From positions 1-57,495 of the forward strand of contig NZ_AWGF01000017.1 of assembly GCF_000495855.1 (NCBI RefSeq): a stretch of 57,495 nt of DNA. Reading direction: 5' to 3'. The stretch is from Asticcacaulis sp. YBE204 (GTDB taxonomy: Bacteria; Pseudomonadota; Alphaproteobacteria; Caulobacterales; Caulobacteraceae). A model generated the notes under the pieces. The model made no database searches and was not told where the DNA came from. It saw only the letters and a program-made list of their open reading frames with translations. Positions 47,386 through 55,959 of the stretch are shown piece by piece; the first letter of the stretch is position 1, and each line of letters starts with the position of its first letter. A program made the position numbers and the translations under genes.

Positions 47386-48498
47386 TTATGCTTTGGGTTT
47401 GCGATGATAGCCGTTCGCGACGAACGGGATGGAGACGATTTCGGCCGCATAGGCCTTGCCGCGCACTTCCAGCTTGAGCTTGGTGCCGACCGCGGATTGG
47501 GTGGCCGGGACATAACCCATGGCGATGGAATAACCGAGCGACGGCGACGGTACGCCGGAGGTGACGATGCCGATTTCTTCACCGTCCGAAGCGAGAATTT
47601 TCGCGCCGTCACGCGCGGGCGGGCCTTCGAGGACGCGCAAAGCGACGCGGGTCCGTTGCGGGTTCTCGCGCTCAGAGCGGATGCGATCTATGCCGCGGAT
47701 ATCCCCGCGCTCCAGACGCGACTTCGACATGCCGAAGCTCAGGCCGGCTTCGACCACGCCATAGGTCTCGTCCATTTCGTGCCCGTAGAGCGGCATCCCG
47801 GCCTCTAAGCGCAGACTGTCGCGCGCCCCCAGACCGATGGGCTTCACCTCTGAGAACGTCAGCAGCAGGTCCCAAAGTTCACCGACGCGGGCATTGGGGA
47901 TGCTGATCTCGAAACCGTCCTCGCCGGTATAGCCGGAACGTGAGATAAACACCGTCTCGCCCAGAAGCTCGAACGTGCCGCAGTCCATGAAGTACATCTC
48001 ACAGGCGGGCGCGCAGACCTGCGCCATGACGATCTTGGCCTTGGGGCCTTGCAGCGCCAGCAGCGCGCGGTCGCCAAGGATATCGAACTTGGTGTCGTCT
48101 TTCAGATTTTCGCCGATGATAGCGAAGTCCTGATGCTTGCACGCGGCATTGACCACCAGCATGAAACCTTCGGCGGTCGGACGCGACACCATCCAATCGT
48201 CGAGGATACCGCCCTGCTCGTTGAGCAGCAGCGAATATTTCTGCTTGCCGGGCTTGAGCGCCGCGAAATCGGTCGGGGTCAGAGCCTCCAGAGTCGCCAC
48301 CGCGCCCGTCCCAGTCAGACGCGCCTGCCCCATATGCGACACATCGAACAGACCGGCCTCGGACCGCGTCCATTTGTGCTCGGCCATGACGCCTTCGTAT
48401 TGCACCGGCATGTTGTAACCGGCGAACGACACCATGCGCGCGCCAAGCGCTACATGACGGTCTTCAAGCGGGGTGGATTTCAACGCGACGTCGGACAT
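47386..48498 (-). CDS. gcvT: Aminomethyltransferase (glycine cleavage T protein)
   Basis: Transfers the aminomethyl carbon to tetrahydrofolate and releases ammonia. The 370-residue protein has [20 protein letters not shown] and [10 protein letters not shown] near the start, DDWMV in the folate site, and [19 protein letters not shown], all typical. First gene of the operon, behind the glycine riboswitch. The ATG at 48498 is preceded by GAGG. Confidence 0.97.
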   Translation of the reverse strand: MSDVALKSTPLEDRHVALGARMVSFAGYNMPVQYEGVMAEHKWTRSEAGLFDVSHMGQARLTGTGAVATLEALTPTDFAALKPGKQKYSLLLNEQGGILDDWMVSRPTAEGFMLVVNAACKHQDFAIIGENLKDDTKFDILGDRALLALQGPKAKIVMAQVCAPACEMYFMDCGTFELLGETVFISRSGYTGEDGFEISIPNARVGELWDLLLTFSEVKPIGLGARDSLRLEAGMPLYGHEMDETYGVVEAGLSFGMSKSRLERGDIRGIDRIRSERENPQRTRVALRVLEGPPARDGAKILASDGEEIGIVTSGVPSPSLGYSIAMGYVPATQSAVGTKLKLEVRGKAYAAEIVSIPFVANGYHRKPKA

Positions 48499-48559
48499 GA
48501 GGGCCTCGGCAAAATGACGGACACGGGGATACGCAGAAGGTTCGATAACATCCTGCCCC

Positions 48560-48744
48560 CGCTGTCTTCTTTTGACCTGAGAGATTTAGGCGCGGCAAAA
48601 ACCACGCTTTGCTCCGTCGGTAGGCGCTCATCCCTACGGACGCGCCACTTTCCAGCGTTTTAGTTCGGCTTGCGGTCCGTGGGCCTGAGCGTTTCCGGGG
48701 CGGTTGCGCCTTCGGCGGCATGATCTGGTCATGCACTCTCCCGC
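48560..48744 (-). ncRNA. Tandem glycine riboswitch controlling gcvTHP
   Basis: Read on the minus strand, two glycine aptamers follow one another. Aptamer 1 (48744 to about 48672) has GAGAG, GCCGCCGAAGGCGCAACC and CGCTCAGGC, closed by GCGG/CCGC. Aptamer 2 (about 48658 to 48560) has GGAAAGT, CCGACGGAGCAAA and CTCTCAGGT followed by AAAAGAAGACAG, closed by CGCTG/CAGCG. These are the conserved sequence blocks of the class. The 3' end lies 62 bases before the gcvT ATG. No T run follows, so control by start-site access is more likely than by termination. Glycine binding should raise expression of the glycine-cleavage genes. Confidence 0.9.
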
Positions 48745-48873
48745 AAGATTCTTCGCTTGTGCGGGAGGACGCGAAAAGAGTCAAGACGGGAGTTAATGCC
48801 TCAATGCAGTCAAAAATTGCAATCCGGCACAATTCCCGTATGTTGTGCATATATCGAGAGGCGGGGGCCGATC

Positions 48874-49536
48874 ATGCAAGTGCTGCTGACAGACATTACG
48901 GAAATGAAGCTGGGTCATTTTTGCGTGGCCGGATGGGATATCCACCGCAAACGGATGGTGCGCCCCCTGCCCGGTCAACTGCACTGGTCGCCCACTCTGC
49001 TTAAGCGGCACGGCTTTCAACCCGGTCACACCTACTATTTTGCACCCGAAGGTCCGGCGCTACCCACGCATTTTCCGCACAAAAACGAAGATACGCCGAT
49101 TCATGCGTTCAAAATAAAAAGGTTATCGGCCCAGCCGATCGATTGGGCCGTCGCTGCCCCACCGGCAGCCTCGACTGTAGCTCAGGCCTTTGCGCATCAG
49201 ACCCGGATCAGTTCCGTGTGGCACAGCGAAGCCCACGTCTATGTACCGCACGACGGTCAGGCGCCCTCCCTGAGCGGGCTTGCGACGACCCCGGCGCAAC
49301 TGACCTTCTACGAAGACGCCGAGCGGCTGAAAGCCCGGCTCGATGACGGCGAACGTGTTTATAGCCTGCCGGTCAGCAGTCACGCTTTGCGGGAGGTGTG
49401 GAGGAATCGCGGAGTCGATGCTATAAATACCCTGTGGCCGGACGCACCTCGCCTGCATTTACGGTTGGGGCTGGCCCGCGCCTTTAAAGACCACCCCGAC
49501 AAGTGCTTCGTCATGCTGAATGGAGTTTATGCGTAA
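48874..49536 (+). CDS. Putative dual-OB-domain protein of a DUF488 cassette
   Basis: A 220-residue protein with no signal peptide or membrane helix. Its opening MQVLLTDITEMK and the beta-rich spacing, with WDIHRKRMVRPLP and a second beta-rich half ending HLRLGLARAF, fit what I know of the dual-OB (DuOB) type of domain. I am not certain of that match. OB folds bind nucleic acid or nucleotides. The stop is directly followed by the first DUF488 gene, and this gene is divergent from gcvT. A GGGGG-containing ribosome binding site precedes the ATG; longer upstream frame is rejected. Confidence 0.65.
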   Translation: MQVLLTDITEMKLGHFCVAGWDIHRKRMVRPLPGQLHWSPTLLKRHGFQPGHTYYFAPEGPALPTHFPHKNEDTPIHAFKIKRLSAQPIDWAVAAPPAASTVAQAFAHQTRISSVWHSEAHVYVPHDGQAPSLSGLATTPAQLTFYEDAERLKARLDDGERVYSLPVSSHALREVWRNRGVDAINTLWPDAPRLHLRLGLARAFKDHPDKCFVMLNGVYA

Positions 49537-49537
49537 A

Positions 49538-50113
49538 ATGAACCTGTTCTCCATCGGCCATTCCAATCATGAGATCGGGCAGTTCATCGATCTGCTGAAA
49601 CAGGCCGATGTCACCGCCATCGCCGATGTGCGCACCCAGCCCTATTCGCGTCATGCCGCCGACTATAATTCTGATATCCTCAAGGCCCGACTCAAAAGCG
49701 AAGACATTGCCTATGTCTATCTGGGTAAGGAACTCGGCGGACGCCCCGAACGCCGCCTGATGTGCGACGGCGTGGCCGATTACGAAGCCATGGCCCGTGA
49801 AGAGTCTTTCCATTCCGGCATGAAGCGCCTGATCGGCGGAGCCCAGACCTATCGCGTCGCCATGATGTGTTCCGAACAGCATCCGCTCGATTGCCATCGC
49901 TGCCTGCTGGTCGGGCGCGCCTTGCTGCGTGAGGCCATGGACACGCGGCACATTCTGCCAGATGGCGCGCAGATCACCCAGACCGAGATCGAGGCGCAAC
50001 TGCTGCTGATGGCCAACAAGACGCAGGACGACCTGTTCGCCGACGCCGACACCCTCCTCGCTCATGCCTACGCGCAGCGCGCCCGCAAGGTCGCCTTTTC
50101 GGAAGCCGCCTGA
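49538..50113 (+). CDS. DUF488 family protein 1
   Basis: A 191-residue protein with DUF488 hallmarks: LFSIGHSNHEIGQFIDLLKQADVTAIADVRTQPYSR at the start and CSEQHPLDCHR in the second half. The conserved Cys/His/Arg residues suggest an enzymatic site, but no activity is established. Upstream in-frame ATGs at 49520 and 49529 exist; 49538 fits the family start and the GGAG at 49522. Ends in TGATG overlap with the next gene. Confidence 0.85.
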   Translation: MNLFSIGHSNHEIGQFIDLLKQADVTAIADVRTQPYSRHAADYNSDILKARLKSEDIAYVYLGKELGGRPERRLMCDGVADYEAMAREESFHSGMKRLIGGAQTYRVAMMCSEQHPLDCHRCLLVGRALLREAMDTRHILPDGAQITQTEIEAQLLLMANKTQDDLFADADTLLAHAYAQRARKVAFSEAA

Positions 50114-50556
50114 TGGGTGTTTCGCTCTATACGATCGGCTTTACCCAAACCACCGCCGTGCATTTCTTTACCCGCCTGAAAAATGTCGGGGTCAAGCGCG
50201 TGATCGACATCCGCCTGCACAACAGTTCGCAACTGGCCGGTTTCGCCAAATCGGAGGATCTGGCGTGGTTTCTGAAATCGCTGGGCGGAATCGACTATTC
50301 TCACCACCCGGTTCTGGCCCCCACCGACGACATTCTGAAAGCCTTCAAGAAAGAAAAAGGCGACTGGGGGCAGTTTCAGTCGCGTTTTTTGAATCTGATG
50401 GCTGACCGCAAGGTCGAAACGCGTTTCAAGGTCGAGGATTTCGACGGTGCCTGCCTGCTCTGTTCAGAAGCCACCCCGCACCATTGCCACCGCCGCCTGT
50501 TGAGCGAATACCTCAACGACAAATGGGGACATACATTGAAAGTAACGCACCTCTAG
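50113..50556 (+). CDS. DUF488 family protein 2
   Basis: A shorter 147-residue DUF488 protein: LYTIGFTQTTAVHFFTRLKNVGVKRVIDIR at the start and LLCSEATPHHCHRRLLSEYL near the end. It shares the CSE...CHR motif with the preceding gene but is clearly diverged, so the two probably form a heteromer or act on different substrates. Starts on the TGATG of the upstream gene; its last 4 bases overlap the convergent NYN gene. Confidence 0.87.
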   Translation: MGVSLYTIGFTQTTAVHFFTRLKNVGVKRVIDIRLHNSSQLAGFAKSEDLAWFLKSLGGIDYSHHPVLAPTDDILKAFKKEKGDWGQFQSRFLNLMADRKVETRFKVEDFDGACLLCSEATPHHCHRRLLSEYLNDKWGHTLKVTHL

Positions 50557-51317
50557 CCGTTATTCACAACGACCTTCAGGTGGCCCTTTTCGCGCAGTTC
50601 GGGCGGGTCGTAGGCTTCCGGGCGCTCGATCAGCTTGTGCGGGCCCAAGAACCGTGTGCGGTATTTCGTCATCTGCGGCAGCAGCGACGCCTCCAGATGT
50701 TCGCGCTCGATTTCCACCACGCGGTCGACGAACGGCACGATATGCTTGTTCGGATAACGTCCCGGTGGGCAGACCAGCACCAGTTGCTTCTTCGGGAAGC
50801 GTTCCTTGAAATAGCGCGCGGTCGCCGCGTGGTCGCCGTCGGCGGTGACCAGGTAACAGACGTCGAACAGGTTATCCTCGGCGTCGGCGGCAATCGACAG
50901 CGCCAGATTGACGTCGCCCTGCTTCTCGATAGCCAGATGCCACTGATGGCCGCAGGCGTTACACCCGTCGATGGCCGAAACGAAATGCCCGATGCGGCAG
51001 GTCACGCCGCGCGCTTTAAGGGCATTCATATAGTCTTCGTGGCGTTTGAGTTTGGATTTTGACTGCGGCCGGAAGGCCGAACACCAGACGACGCGTTTGA
51101 CGACCTCGGATTTCGGCGCCAGCGCCTCGGCCAAAGCGCGCAGGTCCAGCCATTTTAGATAGGGCCGCTTATAGGCATCGACCGAATGATAGAGGTTGAA
51201 ACCGTCGTAATAGATGGCCGCGCGCTTGCGCAGAAACGGTAGGCCAAAACCGCTCAGCCCCCTATTCGGGCTGCCGGATGTCGCGCCATTTTTCTTAGCT
51301 TTTTCAGCGTTTGACAT
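50553..51317 (-). CDS. NYN-domain (PIN-like) putative ribonuclease
   Basis: The 254-residue protein has the NYN/DUF88 fold: AAIYYDGFNLYHSVD with the first catalytic Asp, KQGDVNLALSIAADA with further acidic residues, and YLVTADGDHAATARYF with the final Asp cluster. NYN domains are metal-dependent RNases of the PIN group. A CNACG motif could be half of a zinc site. ATG at 51317 chosen (GGGG upstream); a TTG at 51326 is possible. It is tail-to-tail with the DUF488 pair. Confidence 0.88.
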   Translation of the reverse strand: MSNAEKAKKNGATSGSPNRGLSGFGLPFLRKRAAIYYDGFNLYHSVDAYKRPYLKWLDLRALAEALAPKSEVVKRVVWCSAFRPQSKSKLKRHEDYMNALKARGVTCRIGHFVSAIDGCNACGHQWHLAIEKQGDVNLALSIAADAEDNLFDVCYLVTADGDHAATARYFKERFPKKQLVLVCPPGRYPNKHIVPFVDRVVEIEREHLEASLLPQMTKYRTRFLGPHKLIERPEAYDPPELREKGHLKVVVNNG

Positions 51318-51429
51318 CGGCCCCAATAACGCAAGCGTTAACCCTCATTAACACTTAAGCGCATGTGAAGCCGTTTGTCAGTATCTTTCCGGTGACAGTT
51401 GAAAATTCCCGTCAGCCCGCGAACGAAAA

Positions 51430-52095
51430 CTACTGAGCTTTCACCTTGGCGAAACGGAAGCGCTTGCCCTGACGGTTGAATTCGACCATCTGCGGCGTCA
51501 CGTCGAAGCCGATCAGGACTTCGAAATTATCGCCGGCCACGCTGGCGGCAGCGCGCGGAATAACGATGTTTTCGATGCGGGTCGCGACGTCGACCGATGT
51601 CTTGCCGTTGAAATTCACCGGCAGATCAAAATATTCCTTGGCCAGCACGGTCTCGTCGCGGTCGGTCACCGCCACCCAGTAGCGGTAGGTATTCGAATCG
51701 GCACCCGCCTTGGGGCCCTTGCCCAGCGAGAAACCGACGATCATCTCGATCTCGATCGGCTCGCCACCCTTATAGGCGCAATCGGACGCCACGCCGTTGA
51801 TCTGACCGGTCCACTTGGCTTCGGCGGAAGCTTCCTTGCCCGCTTCGAAGTCCTGATAACGGGCGGCGTCATAGAGCACCTTGACGAACGGACACGGGCC
51901 ATCAGCGCGGCGTTTGGCAATGCGCAGATCCTTGGTTTCCCATTCTTCTTCTTTTTTGGCGCGATCTTCGGCGCCGTCTTCGGATTGCTGACGGTCGCGG
52001 TCGCGGTTCTGAGCCGAGGCGATTCCCGGCAGTACGGCGGCGGAGGCCACAGCTAGCGACAGACCGAACACCAGCGCACGCAATTTCGAAGACAT
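51430..52095 (-). CDS. Secreted protein of unknown function
   Basis: A 221-residue protein from the ATG at 52095. Signal peptide ends near ASAQ, followed by an Asp/Arg/Glu-rich stretch and then a beta-rich domain with two cysteines (GPCPF and SDCAY). It looks like a conserved exported protein of Caulobacterales, but I cannot assign a family. Single gene. Confidence 0.65.
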   Translation of the reverse strand: MSSKLRALVFGLSLAVASAAVLPGIASAQNRDRDRQQSEDGAEDRAKKEEEWETKDLRIAKRRADGPCPFVKVLYDAARYQDFEAGKEASAEAKWTGQINGVASDCAYKGGEPIEIEMIVGFSLGKGPKAGADSNTYRYWVAVTDRDETVLAKEYFDLPVNFNGKTSVDVATRIENIVIPRAAASVAGDNFEVLIGFDVTPQMVEFNRQGKRFRFAKVKAQ

Positions 52096-52237
52096 AGAGG
52101 CCCCTGTGATAGGCGGAGTGAGAGAAACGCGACGACGCGTCCCCACTTAGTAGCGCCTCGCCCGGATTTTTTAAAGGGTTTAAATAGCCATAAAGGCCAG
52201 ATCAAGGCGAAGCCGTGTTGTGCATGATGCAGGGTTA

Positions 52238-52353
52238 GAGCGGAATGATTTCATTCCGCTCAAGCCGCCATTGAGGCGGCGGCCAAGGTGGCGGAGCCAC
52301 CGCCCGGCGAGGGACTAAAAAATCCAGATCATTATAAAACATAATGATCTGGA
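52238..52353. repeat. Cluster of four inverted repeats upstream of ispH
   Basis: A perfect 11-bp stem with a 2-base loop (52238-52248 with 52251-52261), then GCCGCC/GGCGGC and GGTGGC/GCCACC stems around 52264-52305. A perfect 13-bp AT-rich stem with a 5-base loop (52323-52335 with 52341-52353) follows. No T run follows. It looks like a mobile palindromic repeat or a structured leader. Confidence 0.7.
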
Positions 52354-52391
52354 ACTGGAAATGCGCCGGGAATAGGCCTATGTATCGACAC

Positions 52392-53345
52392 ATGAGCCGA
52401 CCTGCCCTCACCCTGCATCTCGCCACGCCGCGCGGCTTCTGCGCCGGCGTCGACCGCGCCATCCAAATCGTCGAACGCGCCATCGAGCTTTACGGCGCGC
52501 CGGTCTATGTGCGCCACGAAATCGTCCACAACAAGCACGTGGTCGACCGGTTGAAAGGTCTTGGCGCGGTGTTCGTCAAGGACCTCGATCAGTGTCCGCC
52601 GGATCGCCCGGTGGTTTTCTCCGCGCACGGCGTGCCGAAATCGGTCCCCGCCGATGCGACGCAGCGCAAAATGTTCTTCCTTGACGCCACCTGCCCGCTG
52701 GTCTCCAAGGTCCATGTCGAGGCCGAGCGCCATCACGCGTCTGGCCGCGAGATTATCCTGATCGGCCACGCGGGTCACCCCGAGGTCATCGGCACGATGG
52801 GGCAACTGCCCGACGGCGTCGTCCGGCTGATTGAAACCGCCGAAGACGCCCGCGCCTTTGAGCCCGTCGATCCGGCCAATCTGGCCTTTGTGACGCAGAC
52901 CACCCTATCGGTCGACGATACGTCGGAAATCGTCGGCATATTGCAGCAGCGCTTTCCGCAGATCGCCGTCCCGCACAAGGAAGACATCTGCTACGCCACG
53001 ACCAACCGGCAGGACGCCGTCAAGCAGGTGGCCGAAGACTGCGACCTGTTCCTCGTCATCGGCTCGAAGAAATCCTCGAACTCTCAGCGCCTGGTCGAGG
53101 TTGCCTTGCGCGCCGGGGCGAAGGTCGCGCACCTGATCGACGACGCGTCGGAGGTCGACTGGACCTGGTTCGAAGGTGTGACCACGATGGGCCTGTCCGC
53201 CGGGGCCTCGGCGCCGGAGAACCTGATCACCGATCTGATCGCGGCCATTCAGGCACGTTTCGACGTGACGATGAGCGAAGCCAATGGCGTGCTGGAAACC
53301 GTGACCTTCAAGCTGCCGCGCGTCCTGACCGAGGCTGCCGAATAG
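52392..53345 (+). CDS. ispH: 4-hydroxy-3-methylbut-2-enyl diphosphate reductase
   Basis: Last step of the MEP isoprenoid pathway, making IPP and DMAPP with a [4Fe-4S] cluster. The 317-residue protein has three cluster cysteines: in [11 protein letters not shown], in [11 protein letters not shown], and in [11 protein letters not shown]. The diphosphate-binding histidines are in [10 protein letters not shown] and GHAGHPEV, and [11 protein letters not shown] and [10 protein letters not shown] follow. Start may be the ATG at 52392 or at 52380, which has GGGA upstream. rnhA begins 1 base after the stop. Confidence 0.96.
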   Translation: MSRPALTLHLATPRGFCAGVDRAIQIVERAIELYGAPVYVRHEIVHNKHVVDRLKGLGAVFVKDLDQCPPDRPVVFSAHGVPKSVPADATQRKMFFLDATCPLVSKVHVEAERHHASGREIILIGHAGHPEVIGTMGQLPDGVVRLIETAEDARAFEPVDPANLAFVTQTTLSVDDTSEIVGILQQRFPQIAVPHKEDICYATTNRQDAVKQVAEDCDLFLVIGSKKSSNSQRLVEVALRAGAKVAHLIDDASEVDWTWFEGVTTMGLSAGASAPENLITDLIAAIQARFDVTMSEANGVLETVTFKLPRVLTEAAE

Positions 53346-53346
53346 C

Positions 53347-53784
53347 ATGAAAAAGGTGACGATTTTCACCGACGGGGCCTGCAAGGGCAATCCCGGCAAG
53401 GGCGGCTGGGGCGCGATCATCACCTTTGGGCCGCACGAGAAAGAACTCTACGGTTACGAGGCCGCGACGACCAATAACCGCATGGAGCTGATGGCCGTGA
53501 TCATGGCGCTTGAGGCCCTGAAAGAGCCGTGCGAGGTCGAGCTTCACGCCGACAGCCAGTACGTTCTCAAGGGCATCAAGGAGTGGATTCACTCATGGAA
53601 AGCGCGTGGCTGGAAGACCGCCGACAAGAAGCCGGTGAAGAACGACGACCTGTGGAAACGCCTCGACGAAGCCCGCCAGCGGCACAAGATCCACTGGCAC
53701 TGGGTCAAGGGACACGCCGGACACGAGATGAACGAACGCGCCGACGGTCTGGCCAATAAGGCGATCACCGAGGCGATGGCTTAA
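53347..53784 (+). CDS. rnhA: Ribonuclease HI
   Basis: Degrades RNA in RNA-DNA hybrids. The 145-residue enzyme has all four catalytic acids: Asp in [11 protein letters not shown], Glu in [10 protein letters not shown], Asp in LHADSQYV, and Asp in NERADGLAN, plus the KGHAGH histidine loop. It starts 1 base after the ispH stop. Its TAA stop codon at 53782-53784 is exactly the target copy duplicated by the inserted element that follows. Confidence 0.97.
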   Translation: MKKVTIFTDGACKGNPGKGGWGAIITFGPHEKELYGYEAATTNNRMELMAVIMALEALKEPCEVELHADSQYVLKGIKEWIHSWKARGWKTADKKPVKNDDLWKRLDEARQRHKIHWHWVKGHAGHEMNERADGLANKAITEAMA

Positions 53785-53837
53785 GAGACTGTTTCAAAAG
53801 TCGATAACGCATAAAAGTCAAACGCTTGCAAAACAAT

Positions 53838-53860
53838 AGGGACGTTCATTGAACGTCCCT
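53838..53860. repeat. 23-bp palindrome at the left end of the element
   Basis: Two 11-base arms (53838-53848 and 53850-53860) around a single central T. It lies 36 bases inside the left terminal repeat. Could be a transposase-binding or operator site, or a hairpin terminator; there is no T run. Confidence 0.5.
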
Positions 53861-53942
53861 CTCTTGCTTATCGCGTTGCCCCTTGCGGGCCTAATTTGCT
53901 GCTTCGCAGCTAAGGTAACATAACAATTTAAATTTTAGCAGA

Positions 53943-54116
53943 TTACGCTGGTAACGTAGATTCGATAATCAAAGCACTCTGCAATTTAGCCATCAATTTC
54001 TGTCGATATGGCATTAGCAAATTTGCCGCTGCCATTCTGGCTTCAACGCTCTGGGTGCTTGCATAGATTTCGTCAACAAGACGAATAGCTTCATTTAAAA
54101 TCTCAGAATTTTTCAA
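53943..54116 (-). CDS. Small helical protein, 57 residues, start uncertain
   Basis: Open frame with protein-like composition (amphipathic helices around EAIRLVDEIYAS and MAAANLLMPYRQKLMAKLQ). The start would be a TTG at 54116, with GGAAAGG just upstream. It lies upstream of the left terminal repeat and after a hairpin terminator. It has no recognised family and could be chance. Confidence 0.35.
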   Translation of the reverse strand: MKNSEILNEAIRLVDEIYASTQSVEARMAAANLLMPYRQKLMAKLQSALIIESTLPA

Positions 54117-54146
54117 TGGCCTTTCCGATCATTACGGTTATTGAAA

Positions 54147-54182
54147 ATAGAACCGATAGGATCTTCCACACCCTATCGGTTC
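54147..54182 (-). terminator. Terminator of the secreted-protein gene in the element
   Basis: An 11-bp stem (54150-54160 with 54172-54182) with an 11-base loop; on the minus strand it is followed by TATTTTC. It lies downstream of the gene at 54297-54719. Confidence 0.55.
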
Positions 54183-54296
54183 ACCTAATTTCTAGGCCAT
54201 TTTGATGTGGGAATGATGCCCCATAGAATCAAGCTTTCTCCAATCACGCGCAATAGCTTGAGCGTACCTCTTCGAGCGTAAAGTTGCATTTCGTCA

Positions 54297-54719
54297 TTAT
54301 TCACCCTCTACTTTTTCAACCTTTTTCCCAGCTAAAATGTCTCTAGTGATCTGGCAAAGTTCGTCGCCTTTCACTTCTGATTTGTAGCGTTTTCCATCAA
54401 GGACGATATTCAGGTGATTAAGCTGAATGCGACTGGCATCACCCGAAACGAAATAGTCGAATTGAGTGCATTTTTGTTTGCAACGCAGATTGTAAAAGTG
54501 CAGCACCATCATGTTCTCAACGTATTGAACAGGTGAGTAGTACGATTGCAGATCGTATGTATCCTGATACGCTTTCACTAGAACATGGATGTCTACGCCC
54601 TTGAGCAGCATAGGGCCGCTATCGCTCTTGCAATAGATTTTAGCTTCTGCGGCTACAGCGTTCGTACTGAGCAGGCACAACGATCCGATAGCGGCAAGCG
54701 CTACGCTCTTTAATTTCAT
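54297..54719 (-). CDS. Small secreted protein carried by the element
   Basis: A 140-residue protein with a Sec signal (MKLKSVALAAIGSL to AVAA). The mature part has four cysteines (YCKSD, RCKQKC, LCQIT), aromatic residues, and a Lys/Glu-rich end. No family recognised. AT-rich codon use separates it from the chromosomal genes. On the same strand as the HEPN-like gene but far from it. Confidence 0.65.
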   Translation of the reverse strand: MKLKSVALAAIGSLCLLSTNAVAAEAKIYCKSDSGPMLLKGVDIHVLVKAYQDTYDLQSYYSPVQYVENMMVLHFYNLRCKQKCTQFDYFVSGDASRIQLNHLNIVLDGKRYKSEVKGDELCQITRDILAGKKVEKVEGE

Positions 54720-55046
54720 GATTTACCCCACGTTCAATGAGCCCGAGCCAAGCTGGCGTCAGGCGGTTGGTCACGCGCGAACAGGGTAAGCACGTCCCAC
54801 GTATTCCCTGACTACGTATCAAAGACACGTAGCACATGAGGTATTTTATTCGGTGGGCCGCCCGACCTAGCGGGAGCCCTGTTCAAACGCATGATGGCGT
54901 GATGCTCTCAGTGACCAAACTTTGAGCAACGCGAAATGCTATCACGCCCAGACTCGCAACGCAAATCGGCCAGTCGTTCAGTTTGTGTAGCGCTGCTCAA
55001 TTTGACCGATATTTCTAGAAATGTTAAAATGTCACATTTGATATAG
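54720..55046. other. Intergenic region inside the element
   Basis: 327 bases without a convincing gene. It contains several short inverted repeats, for example TTTCTAGAAA near 55012-55021, and must hold the divergent promoters of the secreted-protein gene and the transposase. GAGCCCTGTTCAAACGC at 54874-54890 resembles an IS5-type end but has no inverted partner nearby. Confidence 0.5.
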
Positions 55047-55844
55047 GTGGCATTATTGCGGGGCTATGACTCAGATTTAACTGACACGCAGTGGGAAATG
55101 ATCGAGCATCTGATCCCAAAGGCAAAGTCAGGCGGACGACCGCGCACGACAAACGTGCGTGATGTCGTAAACGCGATTCTGTATCAGGTGCGCACTGGCT
55201 GTCAGTACCGCCAACTACCTGTCAACTTTCCGCCGTGGCAAACCGTCTATCGCTATTTCAAGACATGGCAGCGTAAGGGTGTCATACGCAAAATTCAGCG
55301 CGAAGTTTATGAGCTATCGCGCTTTGCATATATGCGTGACGAGTCACCTACTGCTGTCGTCATAGACTCGCAGTCTGTAAAAACTGGCAAGGCCGGAGGC
55401 GAGCGCGGCTACGATGGTGGCAAGCGTGTCAAAGGCCGTAAACGCCATCTAGTTACAGACACGCTTGGCCTGATGATCGACGTGTCTGTTACGCCGGCCA
55501 ATGTGCATGACACAAACGGCGCCAAGCGTGTTTTACGCAAAGCTGTAAAGTGGTTACGTAAAGCGCCGAAAATTATCTATGCCGACAAAGGCTATCAAGG
55601 TCGGCCTTTGGCTCAATGGGTAAAAGATAACGTCGGTGCAACCATGTGTACATCGAACAACCCTGCTCAGATTGCAAAGCGTTTCATCCCTATGCAAAAG
55701 CGTTGGGTCGTTGAACGTAGCTTCGCTTGGCTAGGTGACTACCGTCGTCTGGATAAAGACCAAGAACGCCTGATCGAACATAGCGTAGCGATGATCAGGT
55801 GGGCGATGGTGTCGTTTACGCTCAAGCACATATGCGCTGATTAA
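55047..55844 (+). CDS. IS5-family DDE transposase
   Basis: A full-length 265-residue transposase in one frame. N-terminal DUF4096-like block (LTDTQWEMIEHLIP, YQVRTGCQYRQLP, WQTVYRYF), then the DDE catalytic core: first Asp in VVIDSQSVKTG, second in YADKGYQG, Glu in WVVERSFAWLGDYRRL. It looks intact. Start is a GTG at 55047, with a TTG at 55056 as alternative. It sits in the middle of the element rather than between close ends, with 1.26 kb to its left and 1.62 kb to its right. Confidence 0.93.
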   Translation: MALLRGYDSDLTDTQWEMIEHLIPKAKSGGRPRTTNVRDVVNAILYQVRTGCQYRQLPVNFPPWQTVYRYFKTWQRKGVIRKIQREVYELSRFAYMRDESPTAVVIDSQSVKTGKAGGERGYDGGKRVKGRKRHLVTDTLGLMIDVSVTPANVHDTNGAKRVLRKAVKWLRKAPKIIYADKGYQGRPLAQWVKDNVGATMCTSNNPAQIAKRFIPMQKRWVVERSFAWLGDYRRLDKDQERLIEHSVAMIRWAMVSFTLKHICAD

Positions 55845-55900
55845 TCGGCGTAGCCATATCTAAAATCAATCAAATCGCGCTTGTAGCGCATTCAGAACAT

Positions 55901-55922
55901 TTGACGTGCATATGCACGTCAA
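55901..55922. repeat. Perfect 22-bp palindrome
   Basis: An exact palindrome (11-base half-sites centred between 55911 and 55912) between the transposase stop and the next small gene. It could be an operator, a transposase site, or a bidirectional hairpin terminator. No T run. Confidence 0.6.
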
Positions 55923-55959
55923 GTGCGTGAGAGAGCTTGTTTAAATAAGTATAAAAATT

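Noticed and set aside
48499-48559. T-run terminator as the riboswitch output
   Set aside because: A GGGG/CCCC pairing is possible, but no run of T follows it, so an intrinsic terminator is not supported.
51338-51351. TTAA-N6-TTAA upstream of the NYN gene as a CtrA box
   Set aside because: CtrA sites need a 7-base spacer; the 6-base spacing does not fit.
54183-54300. Further small gene after the element's secreted-protein gene
   Set aside because: Frames of 30-40 codons exist in two phases, but neither has a clear start, ribosome binding site or family resemblance.
54874-54890. Inner left end of a smaller IS around the transposase
   Set aside because: GAGCCCTGTTCAAACGC looks IS5-like, but no inverted partner is found between the transposase stop and about 55960.
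55931-55949. GAGAGCTTGTTTAAATAAG as the right end of a smaller IS
   Set aside because: It is oriented as a left end, and there is no matching inverted copy.
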